The translations under genes and the position numbers were made by a program. The notes beneath the pieces are model-generated. The model was not told the DNA's origin and did no database searches. It worked only from the letters and a program-made list of their open reading frames with translations. Below are positions 26,297-34,271 of a stretch of 34,271 nucleotides of DNA, piece by piece. Every line of letters begins with the position of its first letter. Within the stretch, counting starts at the first letter, position 1. The stretch is from Lentisphaerota bacterium (GTDB lineage: Bacteria > Verrucomicrobiota > Lentisphaeria > Victivallales > UBA1829): assembly GCA_015061565.1 (NCBI GenBank), contig SUWI01000023.1:1-34271 (forward strand), given 5' to 3'.

Positions 26297-27608
26297 GGCC
26301 GGCCTCCTTTCCGCTGCGGTTTTTCCGCGTGAGATACACATTCGAACCGATGATGATCAGACCGGCAGCGATCATGCCGATCCCGCGCACGACCAGACCG
26401 AGATCCGCCGAAAGGAACCGCAGGGTGAACAATACCGTGCAAAGCAGCATTCCCTGATTGAAGACCAGCAGCGAACCTTTCCGGATGCCCGCACAGATCA
26501 GGCTGATCCCGAACGCGCCCATAAAACAATTCATTCCGACCCGGCAGACGAACCCCGTTTCCGGCACGGACCGGAAAACGTAACCGAACGCCACGAACAG
26601 CATCAGCAGCGGGATCATGACCCGGAAGACGTCCCGTTTCTTTTTCATGAAATTGCGGACGAGCATCCACGCCAGACCGATCAGGAACAGGCTCTCGACG
26701 CACCAGAAGCGGACAAGACGCTCGATCAGGTCCGGCGGACGGCCTCCACCCAACACCCGGTGGTATTCCGGTCCGGTCCGGAGAAGATTATTGGCTTCCG
26801 CGCCGATCGCGAGCATCACGGTCAGCAGCAGGAACGAGGCCGGAAACCACGGATTCCGCCAAAAGGTCTCGCCCTCGTCCTGCAGTTCGCACCCAAGCAG
26901 CAGAAAGAGTGCCGCGATGGTGAACAGCATCAGCGGCGCACAGCCGTGTCCGGCATACTGGATCGACAAATAAAACACCACCGGCAGCGAGAGATAGCGG
27001 GCGTAAACCCGGCAAGCGCTCTGTTTCCGCAGATGCATGATCAGCCAGACCGCGATCCCGGCCAGGATCAGCAGCCGGAGCCACTCCGGCGAGCCGAATT
27101 CCAGCAGGGAGAACATCCCGAAAGAATAGAGCGTCGCCAGTCCGATGCTGTCGAAAATGAAGATCAGCGGAAGCGAGGTGATCAGCACCAGCATCATATA
27201 ATCGGAGAGCGAGCCGTTCAGCTGATAGATCTGCGAAAGCAAAGCGACCGCCACCGCGCCGCCCGCCGCCGTGAGGATCGCCGAAGCCTCGCGCCACAGC
27301 TGCGATTTTCCGCGGATCAGCGTGAAGAGCGAGACCGCCAGTCCCAGCAGCAGCGGCAGGAACGAAACGCCGATCTGCTGTGCCTGACCGAGCATGTCCC
27401 AGTTATAATTGAAGATCAGGATGATGCCGCCCCCGATCAGCGCCACGCCGAGGATCCCCAGCGCCAGCATGAAATAATTGACGCCTGGGGTGAGGCGCAC
27501 AGCGTAATGCTCCCGCAAGACGTTTTCCGTCTCCGCCGTGATGAGGTTCTGCTCCCGCAATCGGGGCAGTTCATCCAGCAGCCATCGAACGTGTTTCTTC
27601 TCCGACAT
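26283..27608 (-). CDS. DUF2157 multi-pass membrane protein
   Basis: This 441-residue inner-membrane protein opens with a short soluble helical domain (VRWLLDELPRLREQNLITAE; NVLREHYAVRLTPG) typical of DUF2157. About eleven to twelve hydrophobic segments follow, including FMLALGILGVALIGGGIILIF and LLLGLAVSLFTLI. Its biochemical role is not known. It is placed between plsY (12 bp upstream) and the overlapping GDYXXLXY gene, and these probably form one transcript. The two unknowns may form a complex, as suggested by their recurrent pairing in other genomes. Confidence 0.87.
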   Translation of the reverse strand: MSEKKHVRWLLDELPRLREQNLITAETENVLREHYAVRLTPGVNYFMLALGILGVALIGGGIILIFNYNWDMLGQAQQIGVSFLPLLLGLAVSLFTLIRGKSQLWREASAILTAAGGAVAVALLSQIYQLNGSLSDYMMLVLITSLPLIFIFDSIGLATLYSFGMFSLLEFGSPEWLRLLILAGIAVWLIMHLRKQSACRVYARYLSLPVVFYLSIQYAGHGCAPLMLFTIAALFLLLGCELQDEGETFWRNPWFPASFLLLTVMLAIGAEANNLLRTGPEYHRVLGGGRPPDLIERLVRFWCVESLFLIGLAWMLVRNFMKKKRDVFRVMIPLLMLFVAFGYVFRSVPETGFVCRVGMNCFMGAFGISLICAGIRKGSLLVFNQGMLLCTVLFTLRFLSADLGLVVRGIGMIAAGLIIIGSNVYLTRKNRSGKEAGHETK

Positions 27609-27620
27609 GACGGCGCCTCT

Positions 27621-28250
27621 TTATTTTTTCTCTTTCGTAAACCGGCTTTCGGTGCCGTTCATCAGCCGCACGATGTTGGAACGGTGCCGCCAGAACGCCA
27701 GCACGGCAAAAAGGATCATCACGAACCCGAACGGCGGGAAGAATCTGACGACCTGAAAATAACCCAGCAGCCAGGCGGACACCGGCAGTGCCAGCGCGGC
27801 GGCCAGACTCGCCAGCGAAACATAGCGCGAGAGGAAGAACACGGCAACCCAAACCGCACCGGCGATCACCACCGCCAGCGGACACAACGCCATCGCCGCG
27901 CCCGCAGCCGTCGAGACCCCCTTGCCGCCCTTGAATCCGAGGTAGATCGGGAAGACATGTCCCAGCACGGCCGCGACGGCGGCGGCCGCAGTCAGCCAGC
28001 CCCCGCCGTTTTCCAGATACCGCAGGGTCAGGAGCGCGGGCAGCAGTCCTTTCAGGAAGTCGCACAGGAAACAGAGCTTGCCCCACCATTTGCCGACCAC
28101 GCGCGTCACATTGGTGGCGCCGATATTGCAGCTGCCTTCCTTGCGGATGTCTTTGCCGTTCAGTTTGCCGATCAGCAGTCCGAACGGGATCGAGCCGATC
28201 AGATACGCCGCGGCGACCGCGCCGATTGCAATTCCCATGTTCATTTTCAT
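27621..28250 (-). CDS. plsY: Acyl-phosphate:glycerol-3-phosphate acyltransferase
   Basis: This inner-membrane enzyme of about 209 residues transfers an acyl group from acyl phosphate to glycerol 3-phosphate, giving lysophosphatidate, the first step of bacterial phospholipid synthesis. Signatures are GSIPFGLLIG (residues 19-28), DIRKEGSCNIGATNVTRVVG, DFLKGLLPALL and GHVFPIYLGFKGGKGVSTA. Several membrane helices are visible. The ATG at 28250 lies only 3 bp from GGAG; the in-frame ATG at 28244, 9 bp away, may be the true start. It leads a minus-strand run with the DUF2157 and GDYXXLXY genes and is divergent from the M24 peptidase. Confidence 0.95.
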   Translation of the reverse strand: MKMNMGIAIGAVAAAYLIGSIPFGLLIGKLNGKDIRKEGSCNIGATNVTRVVGKWWGKLCFLCDFLKGLLPALLTLRYLENGGGWLTAAAAVAAVLGHVFPIYLGFKGGKGVSTAAGAAMALCPLAVVIAGAVWVAVFFLSRYVSLASLAAALALPVSAWLLGYFQVVRFFPPFGFVMILFAVLAFWRHRSNIVRLMNGTESRFTKEKK

Positions 28251-28259
28251 GATCTCCGT

Positions 28260-28287
28260 TTGCCCTTCCGGAAAGAAGGGATATATT
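28260..28287 (+). promoter_or_regulatory. Promoter and inverted repeat upstream of the M24 peptidase
   Basis: TTGCCC (28260-28265), 16-bp spacer, TATATT (28282-28287). The spacer contains a perfect inverted repeat, CCCTTC (28263-28268) and GAAGGG (28275-28280), which could be an operator. Confidence 0.5.
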
Positions 28288-28312
28288 ACCGTAAAACTTT
28301 ATGAGGTATATT

Positions 28313-29467
28313 ATGACGCAGAAAAAGCAAAAATCAAGTCCGGATCCGAAAACTTTTCCAAAACTCATCATCGCATCGACGGAAGAATCAGCCGATCTGC
28401 TGTATGCCGGCGGATTCAATGCGCCCGATGAATTCCTGTATTACGAAACCGCGGAGGAAAAATGCATCGTGGTGTCTCCGCTCGAATACGCCCGCGCGGC
28501 CGGTGAAGCCAATCCGGGGGTCAGGGTGATCGAACGTTCACAGTTCATCGACAAGGAAAAACCGGGCGAATCCATCGCGGTCAGGCTAAGCCTCGCGCTC
28601 GGGGTCGACCACTGGCTGGTACCGGGACGTTTCCCGCTGATCGAAGCGGAAAAACTGCGCAGCGCCGGCATCGAAGTGACCTGCTGTCAGGCCGATTCCT
28701 TTTTCCCGGAACGGGAACGCAAAACTGCAGCCGAAGTCAAGGCGATCCGGCAGTCCCAGGCCGCCACTGAAGAGATCATGCGCGAATTCCGCCAGATCCT
28801 GATCGATTCGAAGATCAATGCCCGGGGATATCTGGAATTTCACGGAAAAGTGCTGACCAGCGATTTCCTGCGCATGGAACTGGAGGGAAACTTCAAACGC
28901 ATGGGCTACACGGCCAGCCGCACCATCTTCGCACCTGGACGGCAAGGGGCGGAACCGCATAACCTCGGCAGCGGCCCGATCCCGGCCGACGAGCCGATCG
29001 TGGCGGATATTTTCCCGCGCAGCGATACGACCGGCTACTGGGGCGACATGACCCGCACGTATGTCAAGGGCAAAGCTTCCCCGGTGGTCAAACGGGCGTT
29101 CAAGGCTGTTTTGAAGGCATCCGAGGCGGCCAAAAAAATATTGCATGCGGGAGTGACCGGAGCCGAAGCGCACCAGACCGCAGCCGACGTGCTGACGCAG
29201 GCGGGATTCCCGACCGGATGCGGCCGCGACGGCAAGCCGTGCGGCTTCTTCCACGGACTCGGCCACGGCGTCGGGCTGGAGATCCACGAAAATCCCCGTC
29301 TTTCCCCGCTGAATCCGCATCCGCTGAAAAGCGGCAACGTGGTCAGTGTGGAACCGGGGCTGTATTATTCGAACTGGGGCGGCATCCGCCTGGAGGATCT
29401 GGTGGTCATCACGGCCAAAGGCATCCAATGCCTCAACACCATGGAAATGGAACTCGAGATCCCGTAA
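28313..29467 (+). CDS. M24 family metallopeptidase (Xaa-Pro peptidase-like)
   Basis: This predicted cytoplasmic aminopeptidase of 384 residues has an N-terminal creatinase-like domain (1-150) and a pita-bread catalytic domain. All five metal ligands are visible: D232 (VADIFPRSD), D245 (WGDMTRTY), H318 (GLGHGVGLEIHE), E347 (VSVEPGLYY) and E361 (IRLEDLV). It probably removes N-terminal residues before proline from peptides. The ATG at 28313 has a GAGG site 7 bp upstream; an ATG at 28301 would overlap that site. It converges with the uracil-DNA glycosylase gene, 6 bp apart, with no obvious terminator between. Confidence 0.9.
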   Translation: MTQKKQKSSPDPKTFPKLIIASTEESADLLYAGGFNAPDEFLYYETAEEKCIVVSPLEYARAAGEANPGVRVIERSQFIDKEKPGESIAVRLSLALGVDHWLVPGRFPLIEAEKLRSAGIEVTCCQADSFFPERERKTAAEVKAIRQSQAATEEIMREFRQILIDSKINARGYLEFHGKVLTSDFLRMELEGNFKRMGYTASRTIFAPGRQGAEPHNLGSGPIPADEPIVADIFPRSDTTGYWGDMTRTYVKGKASPVVKRAFKAVLKASEAAKKILHAGVTGAEAHQTAADVLTQAGFPTGCGRDGKPCGFFHGLGHGVGLEIHENPRLSPLNPHPLKSGNVVSVEPGLYYSNWGGIRLEDLVVITAKGIQCLNTMEMELEIP

Positions 29468-29473
29468 AACCGG

Positions 29474-30277
29474 TCACTGTCCGCGGCGGCGGGGAGTTTT
29501 GCCGAAGACGGCCATCACCTGCTGAAGATCGTGCCAGGTGTCGGCTTTGGCGGAGGCATTGCGCAGCAGATAAGCGGGATGATAGGTCGGCATGACCCGG
29601 ATCCCCTTGTATTCCATCCATTTGCCGCGCAGCATGCGGATACCGCCGAAAACATTCGGGAACAGGAACCGCAGCGGCACCGCACCGAGCACCACGATCA
29701 CCTCCGGATTGACCAGTTCGATCTGACGTTCCGCAAAGGCGCGGCAGGCTTCGGTCTCGTCGGGCTCAGGATTGCGGTTGCCCGGCGGACGGCATTTCAC
29801 CGTGTTGCAGATATACACTTCCTGCCGGGAAAACTGCATGGCGGCGATCATTTTGGTGAGCAGCTCTCCTGCCCGGCCGACAAACGGGACCCCCTGGGCA
29901 TCTTCATCGGCGCCCGGACCTTCCCCGAAAAAGAGCAGACGGGCCTGACGGGAACCGTCCTCGAACACGGTATTGCGGCGGGTTTCGCACAGACGGCAGG
30001 CGCGGCATCCGGCCACGGCGGCCGCCAGATCGTCCCACCCCATGGCGGCGACATCCGAGGCAGAAACCGCCGGCGCGGCCGGAGCGGACGGCATCGGCGC
30101 GGCATCCATAACGGATTCCGCCGGAACCGGAGCCGGTTCGGAAACGGGTTCCGGACGCACCGGAACATCGGTCATGAACTCTTTCAGCACCTCGTCCGAA
30201 ACGGAGACCGCCGGCGTATTGCGCCGGGTCAGCCGCAGGCATTCGACTATCTCATCGTAAAACGTTTTTTCCGCCAT
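29474..30277 (-). CDS. Family 4 uracil-DNA glycosylase with N-terminal extension
   Basis: This 267-residue iron-sulfur DNA repair enzyme removes uracil from DNA. Cys91, Cys94, Cys162 and Cys178 reproduce the spacing of the 4Fe-4S ligands of family 4 enzymes (x2, x67, x15). Motif A is GEGPGADEDAQGVPFVGRAG from residue 118. CRPPGNRNPEPDE follows the third ligand. Motif B is HPAYLLRN near 233. The first 88 residues are extra: a charged helix (KTFYDEIVECLRLTRRN), then a Pro/Ala/Val-rich linker (40-75), perhaps a partner-binding arm. It has its own promoter and is divergent from the marR gene. The ATG at 30277 is the only reasonable start. Confidence 0.93.
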   Translation of the reverse strand: MAEKTFYDEIVECLRLTRRNTPAVSVSDEVLKEFMTDVPVRPEPVSEPAPVPAESVMDAAPMPSAPAAPAVSASDVAAMGWDDLAAAVAGCRACRLCETRRNTVFEDGSRQARLLFFGEGPGADEDAQGVPFVGRAGELLTKMIAAMQFSRQEVYICNTVKCRPPGNRNPEPDETEACRAFAERQIELVNPEVIVVLGAVPLRFLFPNVFGGIRMLRGKWMEYKGIRVMPTYHPAYLLRNASAKADTWHDLQQVMAVFGKTPRRRGQ

Positions 30278-30310
30278 GGCGAGCCCTGTTTTTTCCTTTC
30301 ATGAAGATGT

Positions 30311-30338
30311 AATATACCTTTTTTGAAAAAAAAAGCAA
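30311..30338 (-). promoter_or_regulatory. Promoter of the uracil-DNA glycosylase gene
   Basis: On the minus strand: TTGCTT (30338-30333), 16-bp spacer rich in T and A, TATATT (30316-30311). Confidence 0.6.
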
Positions 30339-30356
30339 GTTTTTACGAATTTTAAT

Positions 30357-30385
30357 TTGCAATTTTGTTTAATCGGTAATATATT
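30357..30385 (+). promoter_or_regulatory. Promoter of the MarR/RND operon
   Basis: TTGCAA (30357-30362), 17-bp spacer, TATATT (30380-30385), in an AT-rich intergenic stretch. The MarR product may bind here; I saw no clean inverted repeat. Confidence 0.65.
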
Positions 30386-30435
30386 TAGAGAATAATTTTA
30401 TTTTCCGAAAACAAAAAGGGAGGTGAAAAGCAGCC

Positions 30436-30885
30436 ATGGAAACGGTGTCCAAGGAAACCACGTTGTGGAAGAAATTGCTCGAGACTACGGAAAAAATCCG
30501 GAATTACCAGTCACGTGCCATCAGCAAGGGCAAAGCACCGGTTATCACCATGACGCAGATGCAGATCATGGGCTGCGTGCTGTTCAGTCCGGAAAAGTCA
30601 GTGCGGGTGCGTGACATCTCCGAAGAACTCGGGATCACGCCGGGCGGGATCTCCCAGCAGGTTGACACTTTGGTGAAAATGGGTCTGCTGGAACGGAAAC
30701 CCGACGAGAAGGACCGCCGGGCCGTCTGCATCACCCTCTCGGAAAAAGGGGAAGAGATCAATGAATGGGTGGATCAGTTTCTGACCAACCTGTTCCAGAA
30801 GCTGCTGGCGGATGTGCCGGAGGAAAAACGGTGGGTTTTTGCGGAAGTTCTGGATTCGATGTATCAGACTTTGGAAAAATTATAA
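30436..30885 (+). CDS. MarR family transcriptional regulator
   Basis: This cytoplasmic dimeric winged-helix regulator of 149 residues has the usual MarR length. The core reads MTQMQIMGCVLFSPEKSVRV, DISEELGITPGGISQQVDTL (helix-turn-helix, residues about 57-76) and the wing LLERKPDEKDRRAVCITLSE with the conserved DxR. It is followed after 28 bp by the RND adaptor gene and likely represses the efflux operon until a ligand binds. The ATG at 30436 follows a strong GGAGGTG site by about 10 bp. Confidence 0.92.
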   Translation: METVSKETTLWKKLLETTEKIRNYQSRAISKGKAPVITMTQMQIMGCVLFSPEKSVRVRDISEELGITPGGISQQVDTLVKMGLLERKPDEKDRRAVCITLSEKGEEINEWVDQFLTNLFQKLLADVPEEKRWVFAEVLDSMYQTLEKL

Positions 30886-30913
30886 TAAATCAATTCAAGG
30901 AAGGAATCAGGAA

Positions 30914-32050
30914 ATGAAGAAAAAAGTAATTGCCGGAATTGTTCTGGCGGGCGTGGCGGCGTTCATGCTGACCGCGCAGACCAAAGGCGGGAAAAAAGGA
31001 GCCGCGGCTCCGAAAATGCCGGCGATGCCGGTGGCCGTGGTGGCCGTGGACAAGGTCATCGAAATGAACGATCTGGAAAAACGGAACTACACGGGTCTGA
31101 TCGTCTCCAAATCGGTCGTGAACATCACCCCGCGGGTATCCGGGGAAATTCTGGAAATCGGGTTCTCGGACGGCAGCATCGTGAAAAAAGGCCAGCTGCT
31201 CTACAAGCTGGATTCGGTGCAGTATGAAGCGGCCGTCAAAGGAGCGGAAGCAAAAGTGGCGGAATGCAGAGCGCGCTTTGAGTATGCGAAAAACAGTTTC
31301 GGACGCAACAGCTCGCTGTTCGACAAGAAAGCGGCCAGCCGGGACACCATGGAAAACACCAAATCCGCGCTGGAAAGCTCGCGCGCCGCAATGATGGCGG
31401 CGGAAGCGGAACTGACCACCGCCCGCGACAACTTGGAAGATACCACCATCACCGCCCCGATCAGCGGACATGTCGGCGTCACCAATTATACGGTAGGCAA
31501 TTACCTGACTCCCTCGTCCGGTACGCTGATCACCATCATCCAGATCCAGCCGGTCCGGGTGCGTTTCTCGATCAGTTCCGCCGATTATCTTTCCATGTTC
31601 GGTTCGGTCGACAATCTCAAAAAGACCGCGTCCATCCATCTGCAGCTTTCCGACGGCAAGGATTATCCGACCGAGGGCAAGGTCGAACTGATCAACAACG
31701 AAGCCAATAAAATGACGGATGCCATTCAGGTTTACGCCACGTTCCCGAATCAGGACTTCAAGCTGCTGGTCGGCAGCACGGTCCGCGTGACTTTGACCAA
31801 AAAAGAGGCCAAAAAAGTCCCCGCCATCGCCCCGTCCGCAGTCATGTATGACAGCCGCGGCGCTTTCGTCTATGTAGTCGGCAAAGAAAACAAAGTGGAA
31901 AAACGTTATGTGATCCCGGGCAATTCCACGCCGGAGTGGCAGCTGCTCCGCGCCGGGCTGAAACCAGGTGAAACCGTCATCGTCCAGGGCACCCACAAGA
32001 CCATGCCCGGTGCAACCGTCGAACCGCGCAGTGCGGGAAAGAAGAAGTAA
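30914..32050 (+). CDS. RND efflux periplasmic adaptor (membrane fusion protein)
   Basis: This 378-residue adaptor links an inner-membrane RND pump to an outer-membrane channel. An N-terminal signal-anchor (KKKVIAGIVLAGVAAFMLTA) has no lipobox cysteine, so it is probably not lipidated. Order of parts: barrel-sandwich half (VVNITPRVSGEILEIGFSDG), a short helical hairpin (residues about 95-165), second lipoyl half (TTITAPISGHVGVTNYTVG), beta-barrel and membrane-proximal domain (GENKVEK-like KENKVEKRYVIPG). The ATG at 30914 is preceded by an AGGAA-type site. Frame continues upstream into the marR gene, but that part is not protein-like. The pump gene starts 3 bp after its stop. No outer-membrane channel gene is visible in the window. 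Confidence 0.93.
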   Translation: MKKKVIAGIVLAGVAAFMLTAQTKGGKKGAAAPKMPAMPVAVVAVDKVIEMNDLEKRNYTGLIVSKSVVNITPRVSGEILEIGFSDGSIVKKGQLLYKLDSVQYEAAVKGAEAKVAECRARFEYAKNSFGRNSSLFDKKAASRDTMENTKSALESSRAAMMAAEAELTTARDNLEDTTITAPISGHVGVTNYTVGNYLTPSSGTLITIIQIQPVRVRFSISSADYLSMFGSVDNLKKTASIHLQLSDGKDYPTEGKVELINNEANKMTDAIQVYATFPNQDFKLLVGSTVRVTLTKKEAKKVPAIAPSAVMYDSRGAFVYVVGKENKVEKRYVIPGNSTPEWQLLRAGLKPGETVIVQGTHKTMPGATVEPRSAGKKK

Positions 32051-32053
32051 GCC

Positions 32054-34271
32054 ATGTTTTCGAAAGTATTTATTGAACGGCCGAGGCTGGCCATTGTATT
32101 CAGCGTGGTTATGGTGCTGGCCGGTCTGATTTCGCTCTTCAAGCTGCCGGTGGCCGAATATCCGGAAATCGCGCCGCCGACCCTGTTCGTTTCCGCCACC
32201 TACACCGGCGCCAGCTCCGAAGTGATCGCCCAGACCGTCGCCATGCCGCTGGAAGATGAAATCAACGGCGTGGACGACCTGCTGTATTTCCAGTCCACCA
32301 GCGACAACTCGGGCAACTATCAGTGCCGCGTGACCTTCAAGTCCGGCACGAATACCGATATCGCCATGGTCAACCTGCAGAACGCGGTCAAGCGGGCCGA
32401 AGTCAAGCTGCCGACCGACGTGACCAAGGTCGGCATCACGGTCCAGAAGCGCGGCGGCGACATCCTCGCCGTCTTCGCCTACATGACCAACGGCAAGGTC
32501 ATGGATATGAAAGAGCTCAACAACTACGTCGATGCCAATATCAAAGACGCGGTCACCCGTGTTGAGGGCGTGTCCTCCGCCTCGGTGATGTCGCTTCAGG
32601 AATACTCCATGCGCATCTGGCTGGACCCGATCCGCATGGACGGTCTTTCCATTACGACCAACGACATCAACAATGCGGTTTCCAAGCAGAACATCCAGGC
32701 GGCAGCCGGGTCCATCGGGTCGGAAAACAGCAACCGTTTCGTCAACTACAAGCTGAACGTCCAGGGACGTCTGACCACGCCGGAAGAATTCGGCAACATC
32801 ATCCTGCGTCACGACAAGGACGGCAGCGTGGTGCGGCTGCGGGATGTGGCCCGCGTCGAAGTCGGTGCCAGCACCTATTCCGGCGAATGCTGGTACAACC
32901 GGCAGCCGGTAGTCGGTCTGGCGGTTTACCGCGACCCGGACGCCAACGCGCTGGCAACCGTGCAGCGGGTGAAAGCCGAACTGAAGAAATGGGAAAGCCG
33001 CGTGCCGGAAGGCGTCTCCTATGCGGTGGCCTACGACCCCACGGAATTCATCGACGTGACGCTGGATGAAATCGTGACGACCCTGATTCTGGCGCTCGCG
33101 CTGGTGGTGCTCATCACCTGGCTGTTCCTGCAGGACTGGCGCGCCACGCTGATCCCGTCCATCGCCATTCCCGTGGCGCTGGTCTCCACCTTCTCGTTCA
33201 TGCTCGCGCTCGGTTACACCATCAATGTGCTCACCATGTTCGGACTGATCCTCGTGATCGGTTCGCTGTGCGACGACGCCATCGTGGTGGTGGAAAACTG
33301 TCAGGCCCTGATGGAACGCGAAGGATTGGAGCCGAAAGCCGCGGCGCACAAGTGCATGCAGCAGATCACCGGCGCAATCATCGCCACAACGCTGGTGACC
33401 GTGGCCTGTTATGCCCCGCTGGCCTTCTACGGCGGCATGGTCGGCGCCATCTATATCCAGTTCGCCGTCACCATGTGCATTTCCCTCTGCCTCTCCACCT
33501 TCGTTGCCATGACGCTGAGCCCCGCACTCTGCGCCCTGATCCTGAAGAAGCCCGACGGTCATGTCCCCGTCATCTTCCGGCCCTTCAACACCGGACTGGA
33601 TTTCAGCCGCAGAATTTACTCCGCGGTGGTCCGTTTCCTGGTCCGCCGGACGTTCATCACGCTGATCCTCTTCGCCGGCGTCGGCGCCCTGATCTATTTT
33701 CTCTTCAACAAAGTGGAGACCTCGTTCCTGCCGCAGGAAGACAAGGGCGTGATCTTCTGTAACGTGGAACTGCCCAGCGGCGCTTCGCTGGCCCGTACCA
33801 ACAAAGTGCTCGAAGACCTCGATAAAGCCGTGAAAAACATCCCCGGCATCCGTTCCATCATGCAGGTCTCCGGCATGAGTATGCTCACCGGCAACGGCGA
33901 GAACGTCGGCATGTGCATCCTCCAGCTGGAACACTGGAACAAACGCACACCGCGCAAGGCTCCGGAAAAACAGCTGAACGCGATCATCGGCAATGTCCAG
34001 AAAGCCGTGCGCGAGATCACCGATGCGAACATCATCTGCTTCGTGCCGCCCGCGATCATGGGTCTCGGCGTGGCCGGCGGCGCCTCGTTCCAGATCTGCG
34101 GTATCGGCGATATCAAACCGGATGAACTTTCCAACATCGCCAAGAAATTCGCCATGGATATCACCATGCGGCCCGAAAGCCGTTATGCCATGACCTCCTA
34201 CAACGCCGATACGCCGCAGCTGTATCTGGACATCGACCGGGTCAAAGCGGAAACGCTGGGTGTGGACACCA
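32054..34271 (+). CDS. RND (HAE1/AcrB-type) efflux pump, 3' end outside window
   Basis: This inner-membrane proton-driven multidrug transporter is open to the window edge; 739 residues of an expected roughly 1030-1050 are present. It begins MFSKVFIERPRLAIVFSVVM, the usual first helix, followed by the periplasmic porter domain (VAEYPEIAPPTLFVSATYTG, MPLEDEINGVDDLLYFQSTS). The proton-relay pair in helix 4 falls at D407 and D408 (CDDAIVVVEN), the same numbering as AcrB. ETSFLPQEDKGVIFCNVELP opens the second porter half. It is translationally close to the adaptor gene (3-bp gap). Substrates cannot be deduced; a role in drug or bile export is plausible for the family. Confidence 0.95.
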   Translation, partial: MFSKVFIERPRLAIVFSVVMVLAGLISLFKLPVAEYPEIAPPTLFVSATYTGASSEVIAQTVAMPLEDEINGVDDLLYFQSTSDNSGNYQCRVTFKSGTNTDIAMVNLQNAVKRAEVKLPTDVTKVGITVQKRGGDILAVFAYMTNGKVMDMKELNNYVDANIKDAVTRVEGVSSASVMSLQEYSMRIWLDPIRMDGLSITTNDINNAVSKQNIQAAAGSIGSENSNRFVNYKLNVQGRLTTPEEFGNIILRHDKDGSVVRLRDVARVEVGASTYSGECWYNRQPVVGLAVYRDPDANALATVQRVKAELKKWESRVPEGVSYAVAYDPTEFIDVTLDEIVTTLILALALVVLITWLFLQDWRATLIPSIAIPVALVSTFSFMLALGYTINVLTMFGLILVIGSLCDDAIVVVENCQALMEREGLEPKAAAHKCMQQITGAIIATTLVTVACYAPLAFYGGMVGAIYIQFAVTMCISLCLSTFVAMTLSPALCALILKKPDGHVPVIFRPFNTGLDFSRRIYSAVVRFLVRRTFITLILFAGVGALIYFLFNKVETSFLPQEDKGVIFCNVELPSGASLARTNKVLEDLDKAVKNIPGIRSIMQVSGMSMLTGNGENVGMCILQLEHWNKRTPRKAPEKQLNAIIGNVQKAVREITDANIICFVPPAIMGLGVAGGASFQICGIGDIKPDELSNIAKKFAMDITMRPESRYAMTSYNADTPQLYLDIDRVKAETLGVDT

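Noticed and set aside
26295-28304. Plus-strand open frame of 669 codons opposite plsY and DUF2157
   Set aside because: Its Arg/Gln/His-rich composition and lack of motifs mark it as the complement of the two membrane protein genes.
30890-33934. Long minus-strand open frame (1014 codons) across the RND genes
   Set aside because: It lies opposite two well-supported genes and has the His/Asp/Gly-rich composition typical of an antisense shadow.

Overview
The window is about 34.3 kb of GC-rich bacterial chromosome. It most resembles an anaerobic, polysaccharide-degrading member of the Lentisphaerota (Victivallales-like) or a neighbouring PVC-group lineage. Three things point there: a prepilin-type protein with an [10 protein letters not shown]-terminus and a C-terminal H-x9-DG-like motif, a GntR helix-turn-helix fused to a LacI-like sensor domain, and a giant secreted LamG/CBM9/DUF6067-type glycosidase. 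A full-length pyruvate:ferredoxin oxidoreductase fits a fermentative anaerobe. The taxonomic call is inference. No rRNA, tRNA, CRISPR array, insertion sequence or phage gene was recognised.

Layout. 1-250 is repetitive: a 70-bp sequence present twice, and two 9-bp minisatellites in opposite orientation. It leads into an orphan-looking Eco57I-type DNA methyltransferase (249-1808). A decayed DUF4105 membrane gene (1824-2503, minus) follows. 2751-3797 is a Gfo/Idh/MocA oxidoreductase. 3986-9901 looks like one autoregulated transcription unit: GntR/LacI-type regulator, pseudopilin-like protein and a 1301-aa secreted glycosidase. 10060-13587 is nifJ, with a good promoter, a strong hairpin near the predicted 5' end of its mRNA, and a clear terminator.

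13753-19047 holds an MgtC-like membrane protein, a lipase-like lipoprotein, a minus-strand pair (a secreted pyridoxamine-oxidase-fold lipoprotein and a YqfO/NIF3 PII-like protein), and an exported protein of unknown function. 19060-23486 (minus) is a tight operon of cardiolipin synthase, a GT2/GT-C fusion glycosyltransferase and tcdA. Upstream of it lie an exported coiled-coil protein with a lysine-rich tail and a class C beta-lactamase-fold serine hydrolase. The latter is divergent from a small unknown gene. 25712-28250 (minus) is plsY, a DUF2157 membrane protein and a GDYXXLXY protein. An M24 peptidase and a family 4 uracil-DNA glycosylase converge at 29.47 kb. The window ends in a MarR regulator, RND adaptor and RND pump operon whose pump gene is cut by the window edge.

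How genes may work together. The best candidate for a coherent and little-described system is the regulator/pseudopilin/giant glycosidase unit. Its promoter overlaps two interleaved inverted repeats of one half-site. This suggests substrate-induced production of a surface or secreted glycan-degrading enzyme together with a dedicated pilin-like partner. Promoters were found by eye and typically read TTGAAA-like, 16-17 bp, TATATT. Starts were chosen mainly by Shine-Dalgarno position.
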